NCBI GenBank assembly: GCA_025056305.1
Contig: JANWWJ010000007.1
Span: 1 to 64,000, forward strand
DNA length: 64,000 bases
Origin: Chitinophagales bacterium
GTDB lineage: Bacteria; Bacteroidota; Bacteroidia; Chitinophagales; UBA10324
Reading direction: 5' to 3'
Shown here: one piece after another, positions 8,589 to 18,839 of the stretch
Position numbering within the stretch: position 1 is the first letter of the stretch
Layout of the letters: each line of letters begins with the position of its first letter
The notes under the pieces: model-generated
What the model was told of the DNA's origin: nothing
The model's input: the letters and a program-made list of their open reading frames with translations, nothing else
Database searches by the model: none
Made by a program: the position numbers and the translations under genes

Positions 8589-8624
8589 GGCATAAATGTA
8601 GCAAAGCGGGTTTAAGACATCGGG

Positions 8625-9848
8625 TCATTCCTTTTCAATTTGGATTGGGCTGATGGCGGCCTGGCGTGCTGGATACCACGCTGCCAGCAAGGCAATAGCA
8701 ACCACAGTAGCAAGAACGAGCAGCAGATCGGAGCCATGCACTTCAACGGGATAAGCATCAATCACGAAGGTGCCGCTCATGCGCAGCAAGGAGAACTGTT
8801 GTTGCAGCCAAACCAGTACCAAAGCCAGGGCCATGCCGATGAGCAGGCCCAACAAAGCGATAAGCAGCCCTTCAAACAGGAATATTTTGCGGATGATGGG
8901 GACATGAGCACCCAAGGCTTTAAGCATACTGATGTCGCGTTTCTTCTCGATGACCAGCATGCTAAGTGAGCCAACCATGTTAAAGGAGGCTACCAACAGA
9001 ATGAGGGTCAGGATAGCATAGACGGCCCATTTTTCTGTATTCATGACGCGGTATAGGGTTTCGTTTTGCTGAAAGCGGTTTTTAACGACCAAGTGAGGGG
9101 GCATGCGCTGAGCTAAGGCTGAAGCAACGGCAGAGACGTTGGCGCGGCTGGTTACGGAAATTTCTAATGCGGTGATTTGCTGGGTGTATCCCGTGAGCCG
9201 TCGGGCAAGGTCAAGGCTTACAAAGACGTATTTGTTGTCTATGTCTGCCTGAATGGAGAAGATGCCGGTGGGGCGAACGATTTCGCGATGGAAGGCATCC
9301 AGGGGATTAACCCAAGTGGTAATGTTTTTTTTCGGGATGTAAATACTGACGAGCGCAAATGGATCTTGAGGATGAACCCCCAGGGTTTGAGCAACACCCA
9401 AGCCCAGCACAGCATAATCGGAAATGGAGTCACGCACCAGAAAGCTGCCGTCAACAACAGCTTGGTCAATAGCAGTAACGCTGACATAGGCATCGTCAAC
9501 ACCTTTAATGGTCGTGATTGCCTGTCGGTCGCCGGCAATGAGCAGGGCATTTTCCTCAATGACTCGGCTGATGGACTTGATTCCCGGGATGGCCTGCAGA
9601 TCGGCTAGAAAAGCCGAGTCGGCGATAAAACTTTTGCCCACGGAAGCTTCAATAACAAATTCAGGACTAAACGCATTGTATAAGGAAATGACCAGGCTGC
9701 GAAAACCGTTAAAGACCGATAGGACCAGGATCAAACCAAGGGAACCTATGGCAATGCCGGACACGGAAATCCAAGAGAGGATATTGATTGCAGACGAGGA
9801 TTTCCGCGAAAAGAGGTAGCGGCGTGCAAAAAGCCAGGACAAGTGCAT
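8625..9848 (-). CDS. FtsX-like/LolC-E family ABC transporter permease
   Basis: N-terminal TM plus FtsX C-terminal domain (LVASFNMVGSLSMLVIEKKRDISMLKALGA). Confidence 0.9.
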   Translation of the reverse strand: MHLSWLFARRYLFSRKSSSAINILSWISVSGIAIGSLGLILVLSVFNGFRSLVISLYNAFSPEFVIEASVGKSFIADSAFLADLQAIPGIKSISRVIEENALLIAGDRQAITTIKGVDDAYVSVTAIDQAVVDGSFLVRDSISDYAVLGLGVAQTLGVHPQDPFALVSIYIPKKNITTWVNPLDAFHREIVRPTGIFSIQADIDNKYVFVSLDLARRLTGYTQQITALEISVTSRANVSAVASALAQRMPPHLVVKNRFQQNETLYRVMNTEKWAVYAILTLILLVASFNMVGSLSMLVIEKKRDISMLKALGAHVPIIRKIFLFEGLLIALLGLLIGMALALVLVWLQQQFSLLRMSGTFVIDAYPVEVHGSDLLLVLATVVAIALLAAWYPARQAAISPIQIEKE

Positions 9849-9862
9849 GGGGGGCCAGCAAG

Positions 9863-10213
9863 TCAGCTTTTCTTGATTTGCTTAAAGAGTTCTTCAAGAT
9901 GAAAGACGTGATCCAAAGTCTTATCCAGTACAAATTGAAGCTCGGGGATGCGGCGTACGCGATTGCGGATGCGTCGACCTAAAAGCATACGAATTTCAGA
10001 CTGATGTTCTTTGATTTGATCCAAGTAAGCTGCCGGGTCGGAAACCTTAAACAAGCTCAGGTAGATACGGGCTATGGAAAGGTCGGGCGACATGCGCACT
10101 TCACTGATGGTGAGTAAGGCCGGGCCGGCGGGGTGTTGCCAATCCTGGCGGAAGACTTCGCTGAGTGCCTGTTGCAGCAAGCTAGCCACTTTTTGTTGGC
10201 GCACGTTGGTCAT
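9863..10213 (-). CDS. rbfA: Ribosome-binding factor A
   Basis: MTNVRQQKVASLLQQALSEVFRQD ... LTISEVRMSPDLSIARIYLSLF; start refined to 10213. Confidence 0.93.
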   Translation of the reverse strand: MTNVRQQKVASLLQQALSEVFRQDWQHPAGPALLTISEVRMSPDLSIARIYLSLFKVSDPAAYLDQIKEHQSEIRMLLGRRIRNRVRRIPELQFVLDKTLDHVFHLEELFKQIKKS

Positions 10214-10310
10214 GGTGCAAAGCTGAGCATAAAAGTGAAAATGCCGGCAGCCCGACAGAACCGCTCCTGTTTTTCTAATTTGAGGGCTTACGGGCATCTT
10301 TGAACTCGGA

Positions 10311-12179
10311 ATGAAGACTTATTTACGGCTGCTGGGCTTTGCAGGGCGCTGGCTGCACTATCTGCCGGAATACATCGCAGTAGTGTTGCTGAGTGTAATT
10401 TTTGGAGCAATCAATTTTTCATTACTCATACCACTACTTAATGTGATGTTCGGGCAGGCGGAGGCCGGGGCCGTGCAGTCGTTTCCCGAACCATCGTTGT
10501 CGCTGAGCTATGTGACTGCTCTGTTTCAATACTGGTTTCAACGTATTCTGCAACAACAGGGGCAAATCGGTGCGCTGACGTTTGTGTGTTTGGCCATGTT
10601 GAGTTGCGTGGTGTTGGCTAATCTATTTCGGTATTTGGGGCAGCGCATTTTGGTACGCATGGGCACGCGCTTGATTCAAAATATGCGTCGGGCCGTATAT
10701 GAAAAGTTGCTGATGGCTCATGCAGCATTCTTCCACCGGCAGAAGAAAGGGGACCTGCTGAGTGTTTTGTCGCACGACATTCAAGAAGTAGAGCATTCAT
10801 TAGTCACGACTATTCGGGTGTTTTTCCGAGAGCCACTGTCCATCCTTGCCTATTTGACGTTGCTTTTTCTGATTTCCCCGAAGCTGACGCTGTTTACCAT
10901 ACTGACGATTCCGGCTGGTGCAGCTGTAATTGGATGGGTGACGCGGCGTTTGCAACGCTATTCAGGTCAAGTGCAGCCGATGTTGGGCCAGGTGCTCAGT
11001 CATGCCGAAGAGACGGTCAGCGGGGCCAAGGTGATTCGAGCTTACGGTGCTGAACAGCAGCGGCTGTGGGAATTCGAGCGACTCAATGAGGGGTCGAGGC
11101 AGCTGGCCAAACGAATTCAAAACCTCAAGGAATTGGCTTCGCCTTTGTCAGAAACACTGGCGGTTTTTGTTGTAGCCGTCATCGTTATATATGGCGGCAC
11201 TTTAGTGCTGAAAGGAACCGAGGGGCTCACGGCCAGTGCGTTCGTTGCTTACATAGCTGTTTTTTCTCAGTTGATACCGCCAGCCAAGAATCTCACATCG
11301 GCAGTATCGAACATCCAGCGGGGCTTGGCAGCTGGTCGTCGCATTTTGCAGTTGACGCAGACACGCGTAGAACTTCATGAAGCCGCAGATGCTATTGCTA
11401 AAGACAGTTTTGATGAAGCAATCGAATACCGAAGTGTTTCGTTTGGATATGAACAACAGCGGTATGCTTTGCGGCAAGTTTCGGTGCGCATTGAAAAAGG
11501 CAAGGTGATTGCTCTGGTAGGGCCTTCGGGAAGCGGCAAGACCACGTTTGCCGATTTGCTACCCAGATTTTATGATCCCACGGAAGGCCAGATTTTGTTG
11601 GATGGGGTTGATCTGCGCCGATTGCGTTTACGGGATCTACGTAAGCTCATCGCTATTGTTACCCAGGATGCCGTACTGTTTCATGATACGGTGCTTCGCA
11701 ACATCACTTTAGGGGATGAGCGGCCGGATCGGGAGCGGGCGATAGCGGCGGCGCGCTTGGCCCATGCCCATGATTTTATCATGAATCTGGAGGGGGGGTA
11801 CAATGCAGTCATCGGAGACCGAGGCATGCGGCTTAGTGGAGGCGAAAGGCAACGGCTCACAATTGCGCGTGCCATTTACAAGAATGCGCCCATATTGATT
11901 TTGGATGAAGCCACCTCATCGCTGGATGCGGCCTCGGAACAATTGGTGCAGGAGGCTTTGCAACGGCTGATGGCCAACCGTACCAGCATCGTCATTGCAC
12001 ACCGTCTTTCTACCATACAGCGGGCAGATGAAATACTGGTGTTGGAGCATGGTCGGATCGTAGAGCGCGGAACGCACGACACCTTGATGCAACAGCGTGG
12101 GCTTTATTACCGACTGGTTTCGTTGCAAAAGTTCTATGACAAAAGTGGGCAAACGATAGCCACCAATCTTCAGGCCTGA
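10311..12179 (+). CDS. ABC exporter (MsbA-like, TMD-NBD fusion)
   Basis: Six TMs, Walker A GPSGSGKTT, signature LSGGERQR, Walker B ILILDEATSSLD. Confidence 0.95.
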   Translation: MKTYLRLLGFAGRWLHYLPEYIAVVLLSVIFGAINFSLLIPLLNVMFGQAEAGAVQSFPEPSLSLSYVTALFQYWFQRILQQQGQIGALTFVCLAMLSCVVLANLFRYLGQRILVRMGTRLIQNMRRAVYEKLLMAHAAFFHRQKKGDLLSVLSHDIQEVEHSLVTTIRVFFREPLSILAYLTLLFLISPKLTLFTILTIPAGAAVIGWVTRRLQRYSGQVQPMLGQVLSHAEETVSGAKVIRAYGAEQQRLWEFERLNEGSRQLAKRIQNLKELASPLSETLAVFVVAVIVIYGGTLVLKGTEGLTASAFVAYIAVFSQLIPPAKNLTSAVSNIQRGLAAGRRILQLTQTRVELHEAADAIAKDSFDEAIEYRSVSFGYEQQRYALRQVSVRIEKGKVIALVGPSGSGKTTFADLLPRFYDPTEGQILLDGVDLRRLRLRDLRKLIAIVTQDAVLFHDTVLRNITLGDERPDRERAIAAARLAHAHDFIMNLEGGYNAVIGDRGMRLSGGERQRLTIARAIYKNAPILILDEATSSLDAASEQLVQEALQRLMANRTSIVIAHRLSTIQRADEILVLEHGRIVERGTHDTLMQQRGLYYRLVSLQKFYDKSGQTIATNLQA

Positions 12180-12204
12180 ATTGTGCGGCGTACCTTTGGC
12201 ACTG

Positions 12205-13584
12205 ATGGCTACTGCGTTACAATCATTTCGTCTGGCTGCACGAAAGGCAGGTACGGATCATGAATTACACCGTAAGCTCAACTTTAATATTCAGCAATAC
12301 GATAAAAAAGTTAAAGAAGGCAAAAAGCAGTTTACCGACCTGCTGTTAGCCAGCCAGCGGGCGAAAAATTTAAAGTGGAAAGCGCTTGAGCAATTAGACA
12401 AGCTGCTGTTGGAATTCGAGGCCAATATCACGAGGCGTGGGGCAAGAGTTGTTTGGGCAGAAACAGCCAAAGATGCATTAAACGAAATAGCCTCAATTGT
12501 CAAGCGAATTCGGGCTCGCAGTGTGGTCAAGTCCAAAAGCATGACTACCGAAGAACTTCATCTTAATGATTTTCTGGAGCGTTTAGGGGTTGAAGTCGTC
12601 GAGACCGATTTGGGAGAATACATTCAACAATTAGACGGAGAGCCACCTTTCCACATCGTTACACCGGCCATGCATAAAAGCAAGGAAGATGTGGCCCGGG
12701 TGTTTCATGATAAGCTGGGCACACCGCTCACTCTTACGCCTCAGGAGCTTACCATGGAGGCCCGGCAACGGCTTCGTGAAAAATATCAGCGAGCCGATAT
12801 TGGAATTACCGGGGCCAACTTTATTCTGCCGGATATCGGTGGGGTATTGATTCTGGAAAACGAAGGCAATGCCCGCTTGTGTGTCACTTTTTCCAAGGTG
12901 CATATCGTAGTGGTTGGTATAGAAAAGGTGATTCCTTCAATTTATGATTTATCCTTGTTTTTGCCCTTATTAGCGACTTATGGCACAGGCCAAAAAGTGT
13001 CGGTATATAACACAATTTACACCGGCCCCCGACAGGAATATGAAACAGATGGGCCCCAGGAAATGGTTGTCATTTTGCTGGACAATGGCCGCAGCCGGCT
13101 GTTGGCGCAATTGCCGCAGCGCGAAGCTTTATATTGCATTCGCTGCGGCGCCTGCTTAAATGCTTGTCCGGTGTACAAGAACATCGGAGGGCATGCCTAC
13201 CAAACCACTTACAGTGGACCTATTGGCAAGGTCATCACACCGCATTTGCTGGGTATGAAAGAGTACCGACATTTAAGTCAGGCGTCCTCGCTGTGCGGCA
13301 ATTGCACGGAAGTGTGCCCGATGAAAATTAACTTGCATCATTTGCTGGTAATCAACAGGCATCAAGCTGTGCTTCAAGGGTATGGTAGTTTCTACGAGCA
13401 AATGAGCTGGAAAATCTGGCGGCGCATCATGCTTTCCCGACGATTAATGAATTTGGGCAACGCTGCTCTTAAAAATGCCGGCATGCGTCTGCTATTTCGC
13501 AAATCGTGGGGCTCTTACCGAACTATGGTGACCTTTCCTTCCAAATCGTTCAATCAATTGTGGAGGGAAAAGAACGGTCAATGA
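12205..13584 (+). CDS. LutB/LldF-type iron-sulfur lactate utilization protein
   Basis: LUD domain followed by two 4Fe-4S motifs CIRCGACLNACPVY and CGNCTEVCPMKI. Confidence 0.9.
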   Translation: MATALQSFRLAARKAGTDHELHRKLNFNIQQYDKKVKEGKKQFTDLLLASQRAKNLKWKALEQLDKLLLEFEANITRRGARVVWAETAKDALNEIASIVKRIRARSVVKSKSMTTEELHLNDFLERLGVEVVETDLGEYIQQLDGEPPFHIVTPAMHKSKEDVARVFHDKLGTPLTLTPQELTMEARQRLREKYQRADIGITGANFILPDIGGVLILENEGNARLCVTFSKVHIVVVGIEKVIPSIYDLSLFLPLLATYGTGQKVSVYNTIYTGPRQEYETDGPQEMVVILLDNGRSRLLAQLPQREALYCIRCGACLNACPVYKNIGGHAYQTTYSGPIGKVITPHLLGMKEYRHLSQASSLCGNCTEVCPMKINLHHLLVINRHQAVLQGYGSFYEQMSWKIWRRIMLSRRLMNLGNAALKNAGMRLLFRKSWGSYRTMVTFPSKSFNQLWREKNGQ

Positions 13585-13721
13585 ATTTTTCAGGTTTTCG
13601 TTTGATTTTTTGAATAGCTGCTTTTTCCGCATAAATTCTTTGGCCGCAGGTACATGCACTATTTTCGCAAGGCAAGGTGAAATTCCATGGTTGTGTCGTT
13701 TTGCGCAAAAAATTTACCTAT

Positions 13722-16700
13722 ATGACCTTTTGGAAGTTCAAGTGCTTTTTGATTACAACGATTGTGTCAGTATTCGGCTTATTGACGAAGGCACAAACAG
13801 TCATTATTCCGGCCAACAATGCCAACGATTCCAGTGACAACCGACCTTTCGGATGTTACTGGGGTTATGAGCGCACGCAAATCCTGTTGTTGCAGAGTGA
13901 ATTAGGCAACACCAACTACGTTACGGAAGTTGGATTTTTCGTTAACGCGGTCAACAGTCCAGCAGCCAGTACACCAGTAGTTATTCGGATGAAGTCCAGC
14001 ACGGCCACGACCCTCACGTCGAACACATATGCAGCAGCCATCAGCGGTTCGACAATCGTTTGGTCGGGAAACATCACGGCATCAATGCTGAGTGCTAACA
14101 ACTGGGTATCTGTTCCTTTGACGACAGCATTTTATGTTGGAAATGCCAATCTGGAAATTTTTGTTGAAACCAATTACGGTGCATATGGGGGTGAAGCAGT
14201 AACGGCTAAGCAATTCCGTCAAAGTCTTGGTGCAGCACAATGTCAGTTTTGGTACAATGATTTAAGCGAACCTAAGGATTATGGCACAGTGCGCAACATG
14301 CGTCCAAACGTGCGGTTGAAGTTTGAGCCTGCGTGCAGCGGAACACCCACGGCAGGCACTGCTGTTGCTTCGGTTAATCCGGTATGCAAAGACAGCCTTT
14401 TTGTGCTGAGCCTTTCAGGAGTAACCAATATAGGTGGGCTCACCTTCCAATGGCAATCGTCCAGCAATGGCACCAACTACACCAACATCAGCGGAGCCAC
14501 CGGAGCCACCCACACTTTATCGCAAACGTCGGCCAAATTTTATCGGTGTCAGGTTACCTGCAGCCTGTCGGGTCAGTCCGCTACCTCGGCAGCGGTGCAG
14601 GTGACCATGAAGCCCCATTACAATTGCTATTGCCCTTCGTATGCTTTCAGCAGTCAAGACAGCAAGATTGATTCGGTGAAGTTGGGCACCTTGGTGAGCG
14701 GAAGCAGCAGCACGCAGTGCGAAACATATACCGACTACACCTCATTGCCGGCACCTGTTCTGACGCCGGGAGTGCCGCAGAAGCTTCGCGTGGTCAATGG
14801 CTCTTGCTCGGGCCAAGCTTTTGATGTTTACTTAAATGTTTATATTGATTATAATCAAAACGCTGATTTTGGTGGGGGCAACGAACTGGTGTACAGCGGA
14901 GGGCCGGTGTCGCAGCTCAACGGCTTTGGCGACATTACGTTTGTTATCCCTACGACGGTAGCTTCCGGACTGACGCGCATGCGCTTGGTATTGTCTGAAC
15001 AGGATCCGGCAAGCTATTGTGGAGGTTACACCAGGGGGGAAACCGAAGATTACCTGGTGCAGATAGCCGCACTGACGCCGTGCAGCTCTACGCCTTGGTC
15101 GGCCGGTGCCACGGTGGCTTCTCCTGCTGCTGTATGCAGTGGCAAAAGCGTGGTGCTCTCATTAGACAATTATCCGACTGTTTCCGGGCTGTCGTATCAG
15201 TGGCAGTTCTCTTATGACAACATCAGCTGGACTTCCATCACCGGTGCCACTTCATTGATATATACCGTTGCGTCCGTTACACAAAACACCTATTATCGTT
15301 GTCGAATTTCTTGCTCGGGAGGTCAGACCCAGAACTCTGCTCCGGTATTGGTACCCTTGCAGCCATTTTATTATTGTTATTGCGCTTCTCATGCTTTGCA
15401 GCCGGAGGACACCAAAATAGACACGGTGCTGCTGAACAATCAGGTCTATGCATCGTCGCCACAAAAATGCGAGGTATATACTCCTCATGCGGCTCCGGTT
15501 GATGTTTATTTAAACGCACTCAATACCATTGAAATTGCCAACGGCACGTGCACAGGCGACTGGTATCCGGCATGGCTAAGCGTGTATGCTGATTTTTCTA
15601 AAGATGGTGATTTCACCGATGGCGGCGAGCTGATTTACTCATCAGGACCTATCAGTTCTGCCAACAGCATACCTGTAATCAGCTTTCAACCACCAGCGGG
15701 TACCACAACGGGGCTGACAGGCCTGCGTATCATATTACATGAAGCCAGTGGCGCACCGTCACCCTGTGCGGTGAATAATTATGGTGAGACGGAGGATTTT
15801 GTCATTAATCTGGTAACCTTGCCTCCGTGTGTTGAACCACCTACGGCGGGAACTGCTTCTGCATCGGTAGTGGAGGCGTGTAGTTTTGAGTTTCCCCTTC
15901 AAAACATACAATTAACTCTTACAGGCAACAGCAGCGGTATAGGTCAGACATATCAATGGCAACAATCTTTCGACGGAGTTGTCTGGACTGACATTCCGGG
16001 CGCCACAGCTACGGTTCATTTTGTTACCGTCACGCAATCAACCTACTACCGTTGCAAAGTCACGTGCAACAATACTACCGTTACTTCCAATGAGGTTTTT
16101 GTACACATGATTCCTGAGCCTAGCGGCAATACCACTGCCAACCCCATTGTGGTTAATTCGTTTCCCTTCAGCTACAGCGGTACCAATCAAGCGAGTCACT
16201 GTTACACCGACGATTACACAGGACCGAACAATCAGTCGGCGCCTGATGTGTTTTTTCTGGTTCCCCTAACGAAGACAGGCACCCTGAAAGTTTCCACATG
16301 CAATGGGAATGACCTGAACACGTATATCCATCTTTTGGATGCCGATGGAAATCACTTAAATAGCAATGACGATAACGGGCCTTATTGCACCGGCCCCTTA
16401 GCGTCTGATAGTTTACATCATATTGGTGATGCTACCAACTATCTGGTAGTGGTCGAGGGCTACGATATGAGTGAAGGAGCTTTTGTGCTAGAGCTCGCTT
16501 TCAGTCCAGATACGGTGGTGGGGATGAGTGATGAAAGCCGCGCCGTTTACTTGAGTGTGTTTCCCAATCCGAACAACGGAGTATTCGTTCTGAGCGGCCA
16601 GGTCACTGCAGCTGACCAGGAACCGGTGGGTGTGATCGTAACCAACTCATTAGGGCAAGCGGTGGTTCATACCTCTGTCGAAGGGCGCGCCGGTTTTCTA

Positions 16701-16808
16701 CATCAGCTCATTCAGCTTCCTGAAGGAGCAGGCAGGGGCACGTACTTAATCACCGTGCACACTGCTTCAGGGCTTTATCGTACGCTTATGATGGTTGTGG
16801 GTAATTAA
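13722..16808 (+). CDS. Secreted multi-domain protein: repeated Ig-like + GEVED modules, T9SS type A C-terminal domain
   Basis: Signal peptide MTFWKFKCFLITTIVSVFGLLTKAQT; repeated YxCYCxS..GETEDYLVQI modules; C-terminal VYLSVFPNPNNGVFVLSG...GTYLITVHTASGLYRTLMMV. Confidence 0.9.
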   Translation: MTFWKFKCFLITTIVSVFGLLTKAQTVIIPANNANDSSDNRPFGCYWGYERTQILLLQSELGNTNYVTEVGFFVNAVNSPAASTPVVIRMKSSTATTLTSNTYAAAISGSTIVWSGNITASMLSANNWVSVPLTTAFYVGNANLEIFVETNYGAYGGEAVTAKQFRQSLGAAQCQFWYNDLSEPKDYGTVRNMRPNVRLKFEPACSGTPTAGTAVASVNPVCKDSLFVLSLSGVTNIGGLTFQWQSSSNGTNYTNISGATGATHTLSQTSAKFYRCQVTCSLSGQSATSAAVQVTMKPHYNCYCPSYAFSSQDSKIDSVKLGTLVSGSSSTQCETYTDYTSLPAPVLTPGVPQKLRVVNGSCSGQAFDVYLNVYIDYNQNADFGGGNELVYSGGPVSQLNGFGDITFVIPTTVASGLTRMRLVLSEQDPASYCGGYTRGETEDYLVQIAALTPCSSTPWSAGATVASPAAVCSGKSVVLSLDNYPTVSGLSYQWQFSYDNISWTSITGATSLIYTVASVTQNTYYRCRISCSGGQTQNSAPVLVPLQPFYYCYCASHALQPEDTKIDTVLLNNQVYASSPQKCEVYTPHAAPVDVYLNALNTIEIANGTCTGDWYPAWLSVYADFSKDGDFTDGGELIYSSGPISSANSIPVISFQPPAGTTTGLTGLRIILHEASGAPSPCAVNNYGETEDFVINLVTLPPCVEPPTAGTASASVVEACSFEFPLQNIQLTLTGNSSGIGQTYQWQQSFDGVVWTDIPGATATVHFVTVTQSTYYRCKVTCNNTTVTSNEVFVHMIPEPSGNTTANPIVVNSFPFSYSGTNQASHCYTDDYTGPNNQSAPDVFFLVPLTKTGTLKVSTCNGNDLNTYIHLLDADGNHLNSNDDNGPYCTGPLASDSLHHIGDATNYLVVVEGYDMSEGAFVLELAFSPDTVVGMSDESRAVYLSVFPNPNNGVFVLSGQVTAADQEPVGVIVTNSLGQAVVHTSVEGRAGFLHQLIQLPEGAGRGTYLITVHTASGLYRTLMMVVGN

Positions 16809-17429
16809 ATGATCTAACGCTTGAGGTAGCCATCCGGGCTCTCCTCTTCGAGCCGACCATATGGAGGTGATGTATGTTTTCAGATCATTAAAAAAACAAA
16901 TAAATTGTTTTTGTAGTTGGCCATAATGGAGTAGCAAGGGAAGGTGTGCCTGTTGCCAATTCGGTCGTGCCGCCATGCGGTAGCTTAAGCGCTGCAGGGC
17001 CAAATGAACCCCTTCAACGGTAGCGTAACTGGTCAACCAGTCATCTGATTTCATGTGCTCAAGCATGCGGCGATTGCGTTCCGGCATCAAACTCTTGTGG
17101 GTTTCCAATACAGTGTAAACGACCTGAGCAAAAGCATCAAGGGAGATTGAGCAATAAGCAGTCCAATGCACAGCCAAAAAATGATCATAATATAGATCCA
17201 CGATGATGCTGCTGTAGCGACCGCAGGTAGGGCGCACAAGCTGCTTGCTTTGGCTGACAAGCGGATGGGTGTCCGTGTACGTATCAATGTCGCGATGCAT
17301 GAGAATACCTTCAGCAATGGAAGGAGGGTACTGCACGTAGCGACGGCCTTTGACGGAGTCGGCAATAAAATTTCCCACCATCAGAGCAACGGAATAAGAC
17401 GACAAATAGAAATGAGCCAGGTGATTCAT
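16767..17429 (-). CDS. Acyl carrier protein phosphodiesterase (AcpH/DUF479)
   Basis: MNHLAHFYLSS...VGNFIADSVKG...GILMHRDIDTYTDTHP; start refined to 17429. Confidence 0.9.
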   Translation of the reverse strand: MNHLAHFYLSSYSVALMVGNFIADSVKGRRYVQYPPSIAEGILMHRDIDTYTDTHPLVSQSKQLVRPTCGRYSSIIVDLYYDHFLAVHWTAYCSISLDAFAQVVYTVLETHKSLMPERNRRMLEHMKSDDWLTSYATVEGVHLALQRLSYRMAARPNWQQAHLPLLLHYGQLQKQFICFFNDLKTYITSIWSARRGEPGWLPQALDHLITHNHHKRTIKP

Positions 17430-17570
17430 CCCTACAAACCAGCATTGCCTAGGATCGGCAAACCTTTTAAGCATATCAAAGGTAGAGTGACATGAGTTGA
17501 TTTTTCCTTATCCGCATCCATGACAGTTTGGCCTCATTCTAAATTCGCAACACTGCAGTAGAGCGGCGCA

Positions 17571-18089
17571 ATGAACTGGTGTTTTACCCGAGGGACAACG
17601 TACCCATGCATGCTTGTCCTACTTTTGATGGGGATGGCAGGCCAAGCCTGTGGTCAAAAAAAGCAAAGCGGCACCACTATGGAGGACTCTTTTCCTATCG
17701 TTAAGACAGAGGAAGAATGGAAACGGATATTGACGCCGGAGCAATACCGCATCCTGCGGCTAAAGGGTACCGAACGAGCCTTTAGCGGGACCTATTGGAA
17801 CCATCATGCACCAGGGGTATATCGTTGTGTTGCTGATGGCCAAGTGCTTTTCCGCTCTGAAGACAAATTTGATTCAGGGACAGGATGGCCCAGCTTTACC
17901 AAACCGGCCAGTGAAAATGCGATCCAGGAATTTCCGGATTACAGCTATGGGATGGTGCGCACTGAAGTTGTGTGCAGCCGTTGTGGCGGGCATTTAGGTC
18001 ATGTGTTCCCTGATGGACCGCCGCCTACGGGGTTGCGCTATTGTATTAACTCAACGGCCCTGAAGTTCGAACCACATCGTGGTGAATAG
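17571..18089 (+). CDS. msrB: Peptide-methionine (R)-S-oxide reductase, exported/lipoprotein-like
   Basis: GTGWPSF, ...[25 protein letters not shown]-terminal hydrophobic segment ending ...GQAC. Confidence 0.95.
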   Translation: MNWCFTRGTTYPCMLVLLLMGMAGQACGQKKQSGTTMEDSFPIVKTEEEWKRILTPEQYRILRLKGTERAFSGTYWNHHAPGVYRCVADGQVLFRSEDKFDSGTGWPSFTKPASENAIQEFPDYSYGMVRTEVVCSRCGGHLGHVFPDGPPPTGLRYCINSTALKFEPHRGE

Positions 18090-18149
18090 GTCATTGATTT
18101 TCACAGGGACAGGCTTGAACTAATTTTGCGGCCCCAAATCAGGGGCGTC

Positions 18150-18839
18150 ATGTCGCTTGTAGTTGATGTAGTTATCCCTGCTTTAAACGAAGAATTGTCT
18201 ATTGGCAAGGTCGTTGGTGAACTGGATCGAAAGCTGGTGCGCCATGTAGTAGTCGTGGACAATGGCAGTACCGATCGTACGGCACAAGTGGCGCAAGAGG
18301 CAGGGGCCGTGGTTTTACAGGAAGCCCAGCGAGGCTACGGTGCAGCTTGCCTGCGGGGGTTGGCATATCTCGATAAGTTGACCCCAGCTCCTGATGTGGT
18401 AGTTTTCTTAGATGGCGACTATGCCGATAATCCCCAGGAACTTTCGCAGTTGTTAGCTCCCATAGCGGTGGGGTCAGCCGACTTGGTGATAGGGACAAGG
18501 CAAACTACCGAGCGTGGCTCTTTAACCGTGCCCCAACGTTTTGGTAATTGGTTAGCTACACTTCTCATCCGCTGGCTGTATGGTTATCGTTTCACGGATT
18601 TAGGACCCTTTCGGGCGGTTACTTGGTCAGCTTTGCGCCGGCTTCAGATGTCCGATCGGAATTATGGCTGGACAGTAGAAATGCAGGTAAAAGCTGCCAA
18701 GTTGGGCTTGCGCTGCCAGGAAGTGCCAGTTTCCTACCGCCGGCGGTTGGGCCGTTCAAAGGTCTCAGGTACGTTGACTGGCACGGTTGGGGCGGGCTAT
18801 AAAATCATGTACACCATTTTCAAATATGCATGGTCATGA
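18150..18839 (+). CDS. GT2 family glycosyltransferase (dolichol-phosphate mannosyltransferase-like)
   Basis: VVIPALNEELSIGKVV...VVVDNGSTDRTAQVA...FLDGDYADNP; start refined to 18150. Confidence 0.92.
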   Translation: MSLVVDVVIPALNEELSIGKVVGELDRKLVRHVVVVDNGSTDRTAQVAQEAGAVVLQEAQRGYGAACLRGLAYLDKLTPAPDVVVFLDGDYADNPQELSQLLAPIAVGSADLVIGTRQTTERGSLTVPQRFGNWLATLLIRWLYGYRFTDLGPFRAVTWSALRRLQMSDRNYGWTVEMQVKAAKLGLRCQEVPVSYRRRLGRSKVSGTLTGTVGAGYKIMYTIFKYAWS

